Source of the DNA: Streptomyces rhizosphaerihabitans
GTDB lineage: Bacteria > Actinomycetota > Actinomycetes > Streptomycetales > Streptomycetaceae
NCBI RefSeq assembly: GCF_025399795.1
Contig: NZ_JAODTZ010000027.1
Coordinates: 62,001-126,000 of the forward strand
Length of the DNA: 64,000 nt
Direction of reading: 5' to 3'
Shown: positions 50,421 through 59,445 of the stretch, in pieces
How positions within the stretch are numbered: position 1 is the stretch's first letter
Layout: each line of letters begins with the position of its first letter
The notes under the pieces: generated by a model
Told to the model about the DNA's origin: nothing
Databases searched by the model: none
Seen by the model: the letters and a program-made list of their open reading frames with translations, nothing else
Position numbers and translations under genes: made by a program

Positions 50421-50672
50421 TTGCGGCCATGGCGACGCACGCGCACACAGATATACGTATACGCATATGCATACGCGGTCGGGCACCGCCCGTAGAGGTA
50501 CAGCAGTCGCGGACCCTGGATGACCCCTACGGCAAGGAGGCATCCGCAGGCGTCCCGGCACGCACCCGGCGCACGGTGAGTGATCCCCCGGGACGACGGG
50601 CCTCATGCCCATTGCGGCCTCCGGACCCCGAGAAGCCACGGCCGGAGCCGTCACACGGCGCTCACACCGCGC

Positions 50673-50987
50673 TCACACGGTGCCGCGTGCCCGGAAGGCG
50701 TGCCGCGCCGACCGGACGGCGATGACCAGTCCTGTCACCGCGATCACGAGCGTCAGCGCGTCGACGAGCTCCACGACCGGGTGGGGTGCGTGCACCAGAC
50801 CCGGCAGCCTGGCGGCGATCATCGCCAGACCCATGAGGAGGGGGAGCCACACCCAGGAGCGGCGCGTGTCCTGGTCGGGGCTCTCTCCCTTTGGCGTTCT
50901 GAAGCGCTCCCACCAGCGGATACCAATTACCACGAGAACCAGCGCACACCCCATGGCAACCACTGACCAGTCCATCAACCGCAACAT
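50673..50987 (-). CDS. Small membrane protein
   Basis: 104 aa with three membrane helices: WSVVAMGCALVLVVIGIRWW, WVWLPLLMGLAMIAARLPGL and VVELVDALTLVIAVTGLVIA. Basic C-terminus. AGGAGGCACG directly precedes ATG 50987, an ideal start. No family recognised. It stands alone between the broken small membrane gene and the propeller gene. Confidence 0.82.
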   Translation of the reverse strand: MLRLMDWSVVAMGCALVLVVIGIRWWERFRTPKGESPDQDTRRSWVWLPLLMGLAMIAARLPGLVHAPHPVVELVDALTLVIAVTGLVIAVRSARHAFRARGTV

Positions 50988-51245
50988 CGTGCCTCCTTGG
51001 CCGCCAAGATCGTCTTCTTGCGGAAGGGACTCGGCAAGGGGCCGTGCGTCGCGATCGATCAGCGCTCATATTTTGCCAGGCCATGACAATATGTGCCGAC
51101 CTGCGGCGCAGTGCGGGGACCTGGCCGGCTCTGACCGCGAAACGGGGCAAAGTCGCTGGTCGGGCGGGCCGGAAGGGGCTTCTGCGACGACAACTCCGTG
51201 CTATTTTGCGCCTCTTGATCGTGAAGGTTATGTGGGGGGCCTTTC

Positions 51246-53555
51246 ATGAAGCTGGCGCGATTCTCGCCGTCGACCGCCGCGGCATTGCTCCTGGGGCTGA
51301 CGACTGTCGTCGGTCCCGGCGCGGTCGACTCGTACGCGGCATCAGGCACACCGCTGCCGATCGCGCACTTCGCGCACATGGTCGTGGACGCTCCGCACGG
51401 ACACCTCTTCATCAGCGGCGGCGCGGGCACCGACGGCATTCTCGTCACCGACCTCGACGGCGGAAACCCGACGACGATCAGTGGTGAGCCGGGTGCCACC
51501 GGTCTCGCCCTCTCCGGCGACGGATCCGCGCTGTACGCGGCTCTCCCGGGCCAGGACGCGATCGCCGCGATCAGCACGAACGACCTGACCGAGTCCGCTC
51601 GTTACGACACGGGCACGGGTACCCGTCCGGACTCTCTGGCCGTCGCCGGGGGCACCCTCTGGTTCGGGTACGGCACGGCGGGAGCCGGCGGCATCGGATC
51701 CGTCGACGCGGCCGGTACGGTCATCTTGCGCCAGGATTCCGGTAGTTGGCCGGCACCGCCGATGCTGGCGACGACCCCGACGCCCTCCGGCGTACTCGCC
51801 GCCGCCACGCAGACGGGCGCCACCTCCGCCTTCGTCACGTACCGGGCCGAGGGCGACACGCTGACCCGGCAGGCCGCGAAGGCACTGCCCGTTCCCGACC
51901 TGAGCGACTTCGCGGTCACGGCGGACGGCCAGCACCTGGCCGTCTCGTCCTGGGTGGGCCCGAGCGCCGACCGGTACCGCACCTCGGATCTGGCGGTGGA
52001 CGGGCGATTCGCCGAGTTCGTGGCCTCAAAAGCTGTCGCCGTGGCCCCGGACGGCACCCTGGCCGGCTGCGGATGCAACTACGGAGTCCGGGTGTTTCCG
52101 GAAACGGGCGAGGGCGTCTACAACGAGTACGACTACGAGTACCCGCTGAGCCTGCCCGCCCACGGCCTCGCCTGGTCACCGGACGAGAGCCGCCTCTACA
52201 TCGTCGGCGTGGACGCCTCCGGGGGAACACCGACGCTCCGCACAGCCCGTAATCCGGAAACCGCATGGGTCCGTCTCAGCGGAGGTTCGACCACCACTCC
52301 ACTCGCCCCCGGCGAGGCCTATTCGTTCCGGGCGGGCTTCTACTCACCCCTCGGCCTCGGCGCCGGGGAATCCATCATCCCGGGCACCGTACGGATCACG
52401 CGCTACGACGCCGCGGATCCGGGCGGCGTGCTCATCCCGGACCCGACCACCACGCGGGCCGGCGTGGCCGACTTCTTCGGCTCCTACCACGTCGCCGGCA
52501 CCGCCCCCCTCAGCGGCCCGCTGAGCTTCCGCGTCGACTACTCCGGAAGCGGCCACTACGGTCCGGCCGGCCAGACCTTCGACGTCCCCGTCGCGAAGTA
52601 CGCGCCCACCATGGCGGTGACCGCACCCTCCACCGCCGGCCGTGCCGCATCACCGTTGACCATCACGGGCAAGCTCACCTGGCCGCACGCGCACGTGACG
52701 ACCGGGGCCGTCCACGTCGTCAAGACCGACCCGGCGCACCCCTCCGGCTACGCGGTGGGCACCGTGTCCGTCGCCGCCGACGGCGGTTTCGCCTTCCACG
52801 ACTCCCCGCAGACCGGCGGCGCGAACACGTACGCCTTCAGCTACGACGGCGGCACGTCCTACCTCCCGGTCAAGACGTCGGCCACGGTGCAGGTGTCCCG
52901 GGCCACTCCGGGCCTGAGTGTGACCACCGACGCGACGTCGTACCACTCCGGCGCCACCGTCAAGGTCACCGCGCATCTGGGGACCACGTACAACTCCCGT
53001 TCCGTGACGCTGTACGACCAGCCCGCGGGCGCGTCGCGGGCGCAGCTCAAGAGCGGCAAGGTCGACGCGCACGGGAACCTCGTCGCGTACTACAAGACCA
53101 CCCGCAACACCGTCTTCAGCGCGGCTTTCGCCGGTGACTACCGCTACGCGCCGCGCACGGTGACCACCAGTACAACCCTGACACCGACGGTCCGGACGCA
53201 GACGCAGTGGCCGCTGTCCACCACCCGCGTCGGCTCCACCACCTACCAGGTCTTCTACAAGTCCGAAGTCAACATGGGCTTCAACGTCCAGGTCACCCCC
53301 CGCCAGTCCGGCGGCTGCATGTCGGTGTACCTCGAGCACTACTACTCGGGGGCCTGGCACCAGACCACCTTGCAGAGTTGCGTGCCCCTGTACGGCGACG
53401 GCTGGTACGGCTACGGCCGGGCTCTGAAGCTCTTCACGAGCAACGACCACTACCGCATCCGAGGCCACTACACGCCACCGGCCAAGGGCGCACAGACCGG
53501 CAGCGTGTGGACCCCGTGGACCTACCTCACGGTCCGCTCCGGCAGCCCCTCGTGA
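51246..53555 (+). CDS. Secreted beta-propeller/Ig-like protein (first of tandem pair)
   Basis: 769 aa. Signal peptide about 1-32 (AALLLGLTTVVGPGAVDSYA). Residues about 35-330 form a YVTN/WD-like propeller: HMVVDAPHGHLFISGGAGTD, LALSGDGSALYAALPGQDAI, LAWSPDESRLYIVGV. Two or more Ig-like domains follow (about 335-650) with PTMAVTAPSTAGRAASPLTI and TVKVTAHLGTTYNSRSVTLY, then a C-terminal beta domain with a cysteine pair (GGCMSVYLEHYYSGAW, LQSCVPL). Binding or surface role likely; function unknown. It has a closely related downstream neighbour at 53790, so the pair arose by duplication. A 17-bp terminator follows. Confidence 0.88.
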   Translation: MKLARFSPSTAAALLLGLTTVVGPGAVDSYAASGTPLPIAHFAHMVVDAPHGHLFISGGAGTDGILVTDLDGGNPTTISGEPGATGLALSGDGSALYAALPGQDAIAAISTNDLTESARYDTGTGTRPDSLAVAGGTLWFGYGTAGAGGIGSVDAAGTVILRQDSGSWPAPPMLATTPTPSGVLAAATQTGATSAFVTYRAEGDTLTRQAAKALPVPDLSDFAVTADGQHLAVSSWVGPSADRYRTSDLAVDGRFAEFVASKAVAVAPDGTLAGCGCNYGVRVFPETGEGVYNEYDYEYPLSLPAHGLAWSPDESRLYIVGVDASGGTPTLRTARNPETAWVRLSGGSTTTPLAPGEAYSFRAGFYSPLGLGAGESIIPGTVRITRYDAADPGGVLIPDPTTTRAGVADFFGSYHVAGTAPLSGPLSFRVDYSGSGHYGPAGQTFDVPVAKYAPTMAVTAPSTAGRAASPLTITGKLTWPHAHVTTGAVHVVKTDPAHPSGYAVGTVSVAADGGFAFHDSPQTGGANTYAFSYDGGTSYLPVKTSATVQVSRATPGLSVTTDATSYHSGATVKVTAHLGTTYNSRSVTLYDQPAGASRAQLKSGKVDAHGNLVAYYKTTRNTVFSAAFAGDYRYAPRTVTTSTTLTPTVRTQTQWPLSTTRVGSTTYQVFYKSEVNMGFNVQVTPRQSGGCMSVYLEHYYSGAWHQTTLQSCVPLYGDGWYGYGRALKLFTSNDHYRIRGHYTPPAKGAQTGSVWTPWTYLTVRSGSPS

Positions 53556-53599
53556 GGCCGAAGTCTCCAACTGATCAGGTGAGGCACGGACATTGACGT

Positions 53600-53640
53600 G
53601 GGAGGAGCCCCGGGCCACCTGGCGGCCCGGGGCTCCTCCC
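53600..53640 (+). terminator. Hairpin terminator, 17-bp perfect stem
   Basis: Arms 53600-53616 and 53624-53640 with a 7-base loop, 45 bp after the first propeller gene. Confidence 0.9.
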
Positions 53641-53789
53641 GTCCCCGGAATCTTCTCTTCCCGCGCACAACCATTCCGGCGGCTCCGTTGTCACACCCGT
53701 GTCATAGGCATTCGAAACATGCCGCGCCCGGTGCCTTCCGGCTTCCGGTGACGCGCGGCCTCCCACGGCTCATGGGGGTTTGAACCACC

Positions 53790-56063
53790 TTGCGCAACCG
53801 CAGGATCTCCACCGCGACGGCACTCGCCGTCCTCTTCAGTTCCGTGGCGCTGACGGGCCTCGGGTCCACGGCCGCCCACGCCGACGGCCACGCCGTCCTG
53901 CCCGTCGCCTCCGTCGCCGACGTCGTCGTGGACAGCGTGCACCAGCGCGTCTTCGTCAGCGACCGGACCGGCGGCAAGGTCGTCGCCACCGACTACAGCG
54001 GCAACGTCGTCGGGACGCTCGGCTCACTGCCGGAGGCCAACGGCCTGGAACTCTCGGCCGACTCGCAGACGCTGTACGTGGCCGTCGAGGGCAGCGACGA
54101 GATCGCGGCGATCGACACGGCCGGCCTCACCGAGTCCGCGCGCTACTCGACCGGTACCGCCGACGCCCCGGCGACCCTCGCCCGCACCGGCGGGAAGCTG
54201 TGGTTCGGCTACGGCACCACGATGTACGGGGACATCGGCTCCCTCGACCTCTCGGGCCCGGAACCCGTCCTCGCCGTGGCCCAGGACAGCGGCAGCCGCT
54301 GGTACTACGCGCCCCGGCTGGCGTCCAACCCGGCGGCGCCCGGCGTGCTGGCAGCCGCCGAGCCGGGCAGCAGCCCCGCCGCCGTGGCGACCTACGACGT
54401 CTCCGGCGCCGACGCGCCCAGGCTCATCGCCCAGGGCCAGGCCGGTGAAAACCTGCGCGATCTCGCGGTGACCCCCGACGGCAGCCAGGTCGTCACGGCC
54501 AGCGGCTGGCCCTACAAGCACCAGGTGCTGTCCACCACCGACCTGAAGGAAGTCGGCAGCTACCCGACCGCCACCTACCCGAACGCCGTCGACATAGCCG
54601 CGGACGGCACCGTCGCCGCGGGCATCGACGGCTACTACGAGCCGGACGTCTACGTCTTCAAGCCCGGTACCACCCAGCCGGTCCGGAAGTACGAATTCGC
54701 CGACACCGGCACCCTGGTTCCGGACGGCCTGGCCTGGGAGCCGGACGGCAACCACCTCTTCGCGGTCACCGGCAACGGCAGCACGTACCGCCTCAACACG
54801 TTGAACGCGCCGGCCAAGACCACCACCACGGTGACGTTGAGCGCGCCTTCCTCGGTCGTTCCCGGTAAGCCGCTGACCGTCACCGGGAAGGTCAGCGGTG
54901 GCGATGCGCTGCCGGCCGGGACGTCGCTGACGGTCACCCGTACCGATGCGCAGTCGCCGTCCGGCAAGGTGCTGGCCCCGGTCACGACCGGCGAGGACGG
55001 GACGTTCTCCTTCACCGACACCCCGTCGGTCGAGGGCGATGCGAAGTACGCCGTCTCCTACGCGGGCGACGCCGGCCACGCTCCGGCGTCCGCCACGCGG
55101 ACCGTGGTCGTCGCCCGCAGCGCCACCACGGTGACGTTGAGCGCGCCTTCCTCGGCCACCCGCGCCAAGTCGCTGACCGTCACCGGCAAGGTCGCCAACG
55201 CCGAGGCGCTGCCGGCCGGCTCGGTACTCACCGTCAAGCGCACGGACCTGGAGTCGCCCTCCGGCAAGGCGCTGGCCTCGGTGAAGACCAAGGCGGACGG
55301 CAGCTTCTCCTTCACCGACACCCCGCCGGCCGGCGGCGACGTGAAGTACGCCGTCTCCTACGCGGGCGACGCGACCCGTGCCGCGGCTTCGGGCTCCGAC
55401 ACGGTGAACGTCTCCCGGAGCTCCACCACGCTGAGCCTGAACAACAACGGCACGGTGTACTCGTACGGCAAGGACGTCACCTTCACCGCGCACCTGGGCA
55501 CCACCTACAAGAACCGCACGGTGGAAATCTGGGCCAACCCCTACGGCTCGGACAAGCCCAACGTCCTGGTGAAGAAGGCGACCGTCAACTCCAGCGGAAA
55601 CGTCTCCGCCGTGGTGGACATGAAGCGGGACACCACAGTCACCGCGGTCTTCGCCGGTGACGCCCGCACCGCCCCGAAGTCGGTCCAGGTCAACGCGTAC
55701 GCCCAGGTGAGTGTCTCCACCTCTCTGACGAAGTACTACAAGACGGGCAAGGTCAGCGCGAGCTCCCCGACGTACTACTGGTACCGGAAGAACACCGGCC
55801 CGCTGTTCACCACCACGATGAGCTACTACTCGGGCCGCAATCACCGGCTGGACATCGACGTCTACTACCAGGGCCAGTGGCACCGCGGTTACGAGGAGTT
55901 CTTCGCACTGGGCACCAACGGCAAGAGCGTCATCGACCTCGGCGCCTCCGACGAGGCGGGCCTCCGCGTCCGGGTCCGGTCGGCCTACATCAACGACTCC
56001 TCCGGCGACAACGTCAACTCCACCACCTACAGCTCCTGGAAGTACATCTACTTCACCAACTGA
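53790..56063 (+). CDS. Secreted beta-propeller/Ig-like protein (second of tandem pair)
   Basis: 757 aa from TTG 53790. Signal peptide about 1-31 (ALAVLFSSVALTGLGSTAAHA). Propeller about 33-345 aligned with the upstream paralogue (ADVVVDSVHQRVFVSDRTGG, LELSADSQTLYVAVEGSDEI, LAWEPDGNHLFAV). Then two Ig-like domains that are copies of each other, with an exact 300-bp DNA period (same 30-base segment at 54822 and 55122: TTTVTLSAPSS/ATTVTLSAPSS), a third diverged one (TLSLNNNGTVYSYGKDVTFT) and a C-terminal domain ending KYIYFTN. Calcium or ligand binding is possible; function unknown. Confidence 0.88.
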   Translation: MRNRRISTATALAVLFSSVALTGLGSTAAHADGHAVLPVASVADVVVDSVHQRVFVSDRTGGKVVATDYSGNVVGTLGSLPEANGLELSADSQTLYVAVEGSDEIAAIDTAGLTESARYSTGTADAPATLARTGGKLWFGYGTTMYGDIGSLDLSGPEPVLAVAQDSGSRWYYAPRLASNPAAPGVLAAAEPGSSPAAVATYDVSGADAPRLIAQGQAGENLRDLAVTPDGSQVVTASGWPYKHQVLSTTDLKEVGSYPTATYPNAVDIAADGTVAAGIDGYYEPDVYVFKPGTTQPVRKYEFADTGTLVPDGLAWEPDGNHLFAVTGNGSTYRLNTLNAPAKTTTTVTLSAPSSVVPGKPLTVTGKVSGGDALPAGTSLTVTRTDAQSPSGKVLAPVTTGEDGTFSFTDTPSVEGDAKYAVSYAGDAGHAPASATRTVVVARSATTVTLSAPSSATRAKSLTVTGKVANAEALPAGSVLTVKRTDLESPSGKALASVKTKADGSFSFTDTPPAGGDVKYAVSYAGDATRAAASGSDTVNVSRSSTTLSLNNNGTVYSYGKDVTFTAHLGTTYKNRTVEIWANPYGSDKPNVLVKKATVNSSGNVSAVVDMKRDTTVTAVFAGDARTAPKSVQVNAYAQVSVSTSLTKYYKTGKVSASSPTYYWYRKNTGPLFTTTMSYYSGRNHRLDIDVYYQGQWHRGYEEFFALGTNGKSVIDLGASDEAGLRVRVRSAYINDSSGDNVNSTTYSSWKYIYFTN

Positions 56064-56077
56064 CCTGCGGCCCCGTG

Positions 56078-56131
56078 CCGTCGGTGGAGAAGCGCCGAGC
56101 CGTCCGTCGGCCGGGGCTTCTCCACCGACGG
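56078..56131. terminator. Bidirectional terminator, 16-bp perfect stem
   Basis: Arms 56078-56093 and 56116-56131 with an inner weaker helix, between the propeller gene and the convergent acetyltransferase gene. Confidence 0.88.
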
Positions 56132-56325
56132 CCGAATCAAGCCGTCACTCGACGTGTGCGCTCCTTCGCTTCATCCACGAAGACGGACAGCCGGACAGCG
56201 CTTCGACAGCGTTTCGGGAGGCGTTCGTCCGTCTCCGCCTGGTGAGATGTCCACGGTTTTCGGTAGCGCTGGGCTCCGCCCCGGCAGTGCTGTCGAGCTG
56301 CGGATCCTCGCTGTCGGGCACGAGC

Positions 56326-56865
56326 TCAATCGGACGGCGTGACCGGGGACCACATGCCGAGCCACTGCTCGGCGCCCCACGCCTCGAACCGCTCCACCTC
56401 GGTGAACCCCAGCTTCGCCGCGAGGCGCATCGAGGCGACGTTGGCGGTCTGGGTGTGGAGCACCACCGGCTCGCCGGGAAGCGCGTCGGCGAGCCAGCCG
56501 AGTGCCGCCGCGCACGCCTCGGCGGCGTACCCGAATCCCCACGCCCGCGGCAGGAACAGGTAGCCGAGATCGGTCTTCCCCGCGGCAGCCGGGCGACCGT
56601 GCTCCGGTGCTCTCCTGAGCAGGATCTGGCCGATCATCGACCCGTCGAGATCAACGACGAAGCTCCCGGGCCACCCCTCGGGCGTCCCGGACATCTCGCG
56701 CTCAAGCTCGTCACGCGGGCGGGGGCCGCCAAGGTAGGTGTGCACCTCTGGCGACGCGAGCAGCTCGATGAACGCCGCACGGTCCCGGGCCTCGGACTCG
56801 CGGAGCACGAGCCGCTCGGTCCTGATCGGGGCAGGTGGCCAGGCGACGGGTCCGAGTTCAGTCAT
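56326..56865 (-). CDS. GNAT-family N-acetyltransferase
   Basis: 179 aa. RimJ/RimL-like layout: IRTERLVLRESEARDRAAFI at the start, IGQILLRRAPEHG, YLFLPRAWGFGYAAEACAAA (acetyl-CoA loop G-x-G-x-A/G variant: WGFGYA), HTQTANVASMRLAAKLGFTE near the end. It acetylates a small molecule or protein N-terminus; substrate unknown. ATG 56865 is chosen over an upstream in-frame Met. Transcribed alone. Confidence 0.92.
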   Translation of the reverse strand: MTELGPVAWPPAPIRTERLVLRESEARDRAAFIELLASPEVHTYLGGPRPRDELEREMSGTPEGWPGSFVVDLDGSMIGQILLRRAPEHGRPAAAGKTDLGYLFLPRAWGFGYAAEACAAALGWLADALPGEPVVLHTQTANVASMRLAAKLGFTEVERFEAWGAEQWLGMWSPVTPSD

Positions 56866-57594
56866 GCCGACCAACCAATCAGCACGCTCGGCAGCGATCA
56901 AGGCTCGCGGACCGATCAAGCCACCGGCCCGGGCCCACCCTCACCAACCGGCCCGGTCCCACCCTCACCAACGGGGCCGGGCCCTGCAAGCCAAGCCCGT
57001 CAGGGACGGGATGCCTCCCGTTCTCGTGAACATCGACGGAGATCCATAGGGCCGACCTGGGGCTTCGGTGCCTGGTGGGGCGGCTGTCAACTCGACTGCC
57101 GCGGAACCTGGTTGACCGTAGTCGACCTCGGCATGTGGCACGGCTGTGTCACGAAGCCGCGTCCTTCTGCGACTTCGCATCTCCATCAACGGCCTGGGCC
57201 CTGGTCGGGACCTCGTTGCACCTGCCGCCCGTTCCGGGGGTCCGGGGCGGGCGGCAGGGCAGTGGTGCGACCTGGAACGGCCGTTACGGCGTGTTGGTCG
57301 TCTTCAGGGCATCCAGGTCAGGTGCTGGGGTGTCGACGGCCTTTCCGTTGCCCAGGCCGATCCCGGTCCCGGTGGTGAGGGAGCGGGGTCCGGCCGGCAG
57401 AGCGGAGGTGCTGGGAATTTCACCGTTCTGGTAGGGCCGGTGGTCGACCAGGCCGCTGCTTGCGCTGATCGCTGAGCCGGCTGCCGACGCCCCCTGTCGT
57501 ACAACCGTTCGCTCCCTTCGGCGGTCTCCTGTGGCGCAGCCCTGATCTGAACGGCAGATGTCCATGGGCTGATGCGGGACGAAAGGGCGAACGT
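56866..57594. other. Gene-poor 729-bp stretch
   Basis: No gene is convincing. There is a short direct repeat (ACCGGCCCGG and CCCACCCTCACCAAC twice, near 56925-56970). On the minus strand 57284-57565 an open frame ends in a protein-like tail (SGLVDHRPYQNGEIPSTSAL), possibly a fragment of a lost gene. The middle part may also be relic DNA. No start signal or family supports calling either. Confidence 0.4.
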
Positions 57595-58956
57595 ATGCGC
57601 AGAGTTCGAAGACTGACTGTGCTGGCCACTGTCACGGCCGTGTCGGTGGGCACGGTCGTGCTGGGCGCGGGCTCTCCCGCCGGTGCGGCGCCGGGTTCCA
57701 AGGCGTCGGCGGCCGGCAAGTCGGCCGACTTCAACGGGGACGGCTACGGCGATCTGGGCATCTCGGCGAACGGTCACGCCGTGGTGATGTACGGGGCGAA
57801 GACGGGCCTCAGCGGCTCCCGGCACCAGGTGCTGTCCGATGGTTCGGGCTCCGCGGACCCGTACTCCGAGTTCGGCGACTTGATGACAGGAGGGGACCTG
57901 GACGGCGACGGCTACGACGACCTGGTGGTGGGCGACACCGGCCCGGTCCCGGCGACGTCGATCTTCTGGGGCAGCCCCAAGGGGCTCTCCGGCCGCACGC
58001 CCCTCTCCTTCTCCCTCCGCTCGATGATCGTGGGCGACTTCGACGGCGACGGCAAGAACGACCTCGTCGCCAAAGTGGACCTGGGCTACGGCCGCGCGGA
58101 GACCAGGCTGTTCCGGGGCCCGTTCGGCCGGGACGGCGCGAACGCCTCGACCAGCGTCGTGAACACCGGGATCTCGTCCGGCAGCCTGTCGGCCGGGGAC
58201 GTCAACAGCGACCACATTCCTGACCTGCTTGCCGTGGGAAGACACGGCAACACCGCCGATGCCTCCCTGATACTCGGCTCGAAGAACGGCTTCGGACCCC
58301 CCAAGGACTTCTCCACCATGGTCAACTCGGGGAGCCTCGCGGACGTCGACGGCGACGGCTACGCCGACGTCGTCCTGGGCGCTGGGCTGGAGGGCTACCA
58401 GCCCAAGGGCGTGGTGGGCGGTTCGGTCGTCGTCCACTACGGCAGCGCAGGAGGCGTGAGCACCACCCGCAAGCCGGTGCGCATCAGCCAGGACACCGCC
58501 GGGGTGCCCGGCACCGGCGAGAAGTACGACCGGTTCGGCTTCCACCTGGACACCGGCGACGTCGACGGCGACGGCTACGCCGACGTCGCGATCGGGGTGA
58601 TGCAGGAAAGCATCTCCGGGGTCAGCACGACCGGCGCGGTGACCGTGCTGCGCGGCTCTTCCAAGGGCCTGACCGCGACCGGTGCCGTGTCCTGGCACCA
58701 GAACACGGCCGGAGTGCCGGGAGTCAACGAGCCCTACGACATGTTCGGCTGGCAGGTCTCCCTGATCGACATGAACGGTGACGGACGAAGCGAACTCGCC
58801 ACCAGCACGGACAGCGAGAACAGGGACGAGGGCAACCTCTGGTACTTCAGGTCCGGCAGCAAGGGCCTGACCACGAACCAGGTCGTCTCCATCGGCCCCA
58901 AGACCGTCGGACTGACAGCCAAGTACCGCTACTTCGCCCGCTGGCTGGCCAACTGA
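57595..58956 (+). CDS. Secreted FG-GAP repeat protein
   Basis: 453 aa. Signal peptide about 1-32 (LTVLATVTAVSVGTVVLGAG). Then FG-GAP blades with calcium loops DFNGDGYGDL, DLDGDGYDDL, DFDGDGKNDL, DVNSDHIPDL (degenerate), DVDGDGYADV (twice) and DMNGDGRSEL. The end (KYRYFARWLAN) differs from the 3125 protein. Predicted seven-bladed, calcium-binding extracellular propeller of unknown ligand. AAAGGG lies before the ATG. Paralogue of the gene at 3125-4582. Confidence 0.92.
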   Translation: MRRVRRLTVLATVTAVSVGTVVLGAGSPAGAAPGSKASAAGKSADFNGDGYGDLGISANGHAVVMYGAKTGLSGSRHQVLSDGSGSADPYSEFGDLMTGGDLDGDGYDDLVVGDTGPVPATSIFWGSPKGLSGRTPLSFSLRSMIVGDFDGDGKNDLVAKVDLGYGRAETRLFRGPFGRDGANASTSVVNTGISSGSLSAGDVNSDHIPDLLAVGRHGNTADASLILGSKNGFGPPKDFSTMVNSGSLADVDGDGYADVVLGAGLEGYQPKGVVGGSVVVHYGSAGGVSTTRKPVRISQDTAGVPGTGEKYDRFGFHLDTGDVDGDGYADVAIGVMQESISGVSTTGAVTVLRGSSKGLTATGAVSWHQNTAGVPGVNEPYDMFGWQVSLIDMNGDGRSELATSTDSENRDEGNLWYFRSGSKGLTTNQVVSIGPKTVGLTAKYRYFARWLAN

Positions 58957-59067
58957 CCCCACACCCGGACCAGCCCAGGCCCGGGCACGGGAGGGCCCCG
59001 ACGCGCGGTGCGCCGGAGCCTTCCCGCATCCCGGCCCGTCTCAGAGGCCGGGCCCAAGGGGCCGGCC

Positions 59068-59310
59068 CGCGCTCGCGGGCACTTGGTGTTCGTGGGCGAG
59101 AAGGCCGCGCTGATCTGTCAGCACTCCGACGACGAGCGGCAACGGGACAACGGGACGTGGCGGCCGGACTCGACGTCATGGTGCGCGCCGAGCGGGCGAA
59201 GCACCACGACGACGACCGGGCGCACCACAAGGCGGATCTCACCGGCAGCCAGCCGGTCCTTATGGTGCGGTTGTGGTGCGCGACCCGCTCATTGGTTTGG
59301 ACAACAAAGA
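59068..59310 (+). pseudogene. Remnant of a tyrosine-recombinase (phage/ICE integrase) C-terminus
   Basis: One frame reads GEKAALICQHSDDERQRD, the hallmark of the C-terminal integrase box, where normal enzymes have A-L-I-Y-Q-H; the catalytic Tyr is Cys (TGT). Right after, the frame breaks at an 8-bp duplication (AACGGGAC twice, 59147-59162 region). Dropping one copy restores QRDVAAGLDVMVRAERAK. The rest of the gene is absent. It lies immediately beside a tRNA fragment, as integrases do. It is a dead fragment. Confidence 0.75.
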
Positions 59311-59336
59311 ACCCCCGGGTCATCGGCCTGGGGGTT
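59310..59336. terminator. Hairpin between integrase relic and tRNA fragment
   Basis: AACCCCC (59310-59316) pairs with GGGGGTT (59330-59336). It could end either the tRNA (leftward) or the old integrase gene (rightward, followed by TTT). Confidence 0.65.
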
Positions 59337-59341
59337 TCACA

Positions 59342-59389
59342 TGGAGCGGGTGACGAGAATCGAACTCGCACTCTCAGCTTGGGAAGCTG
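59342..59389 (-). other. 3' half of tRNA-Gly(CCC): fossil attachment (att) site
   Basis: On the minus strand, 59389 to 59342 reads as the anticodon arm (CAGCTTCCCAAGCTG, anticodon CCC), variable loop, T arm (GCGAGTTCGATTCTCGT) and acceptor 3' strand with encoded CCA (CACCCGCTCCA). The 5' half that should pair with CACCCGC is absent; unrelated DNA lies there. Such 3' tRNA halves are the attB core left by tRNA-targeting integrases. Not a functional tRNA. Confidence 0.82.
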
Positions 59390-59445
59390 AGGTGATCTAG
59401 AGCTGGCCGCCCGGCTGACCTGCTCCGGAGCAGAGTTAGCTCGGT

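Noticed and set aside
56866..57594. Insertion-sequence remnant
   Set aside because: Parts look like relic DNA, but I see no transposase motif, terminal inverted repeats or target duplication.
59342..59420. Complete tRNA-Gly gene
   Set aside because: The D arm and 5' acceptor strand are missing; nothing upstream pairs with the 3' acceptor CACCCGC.
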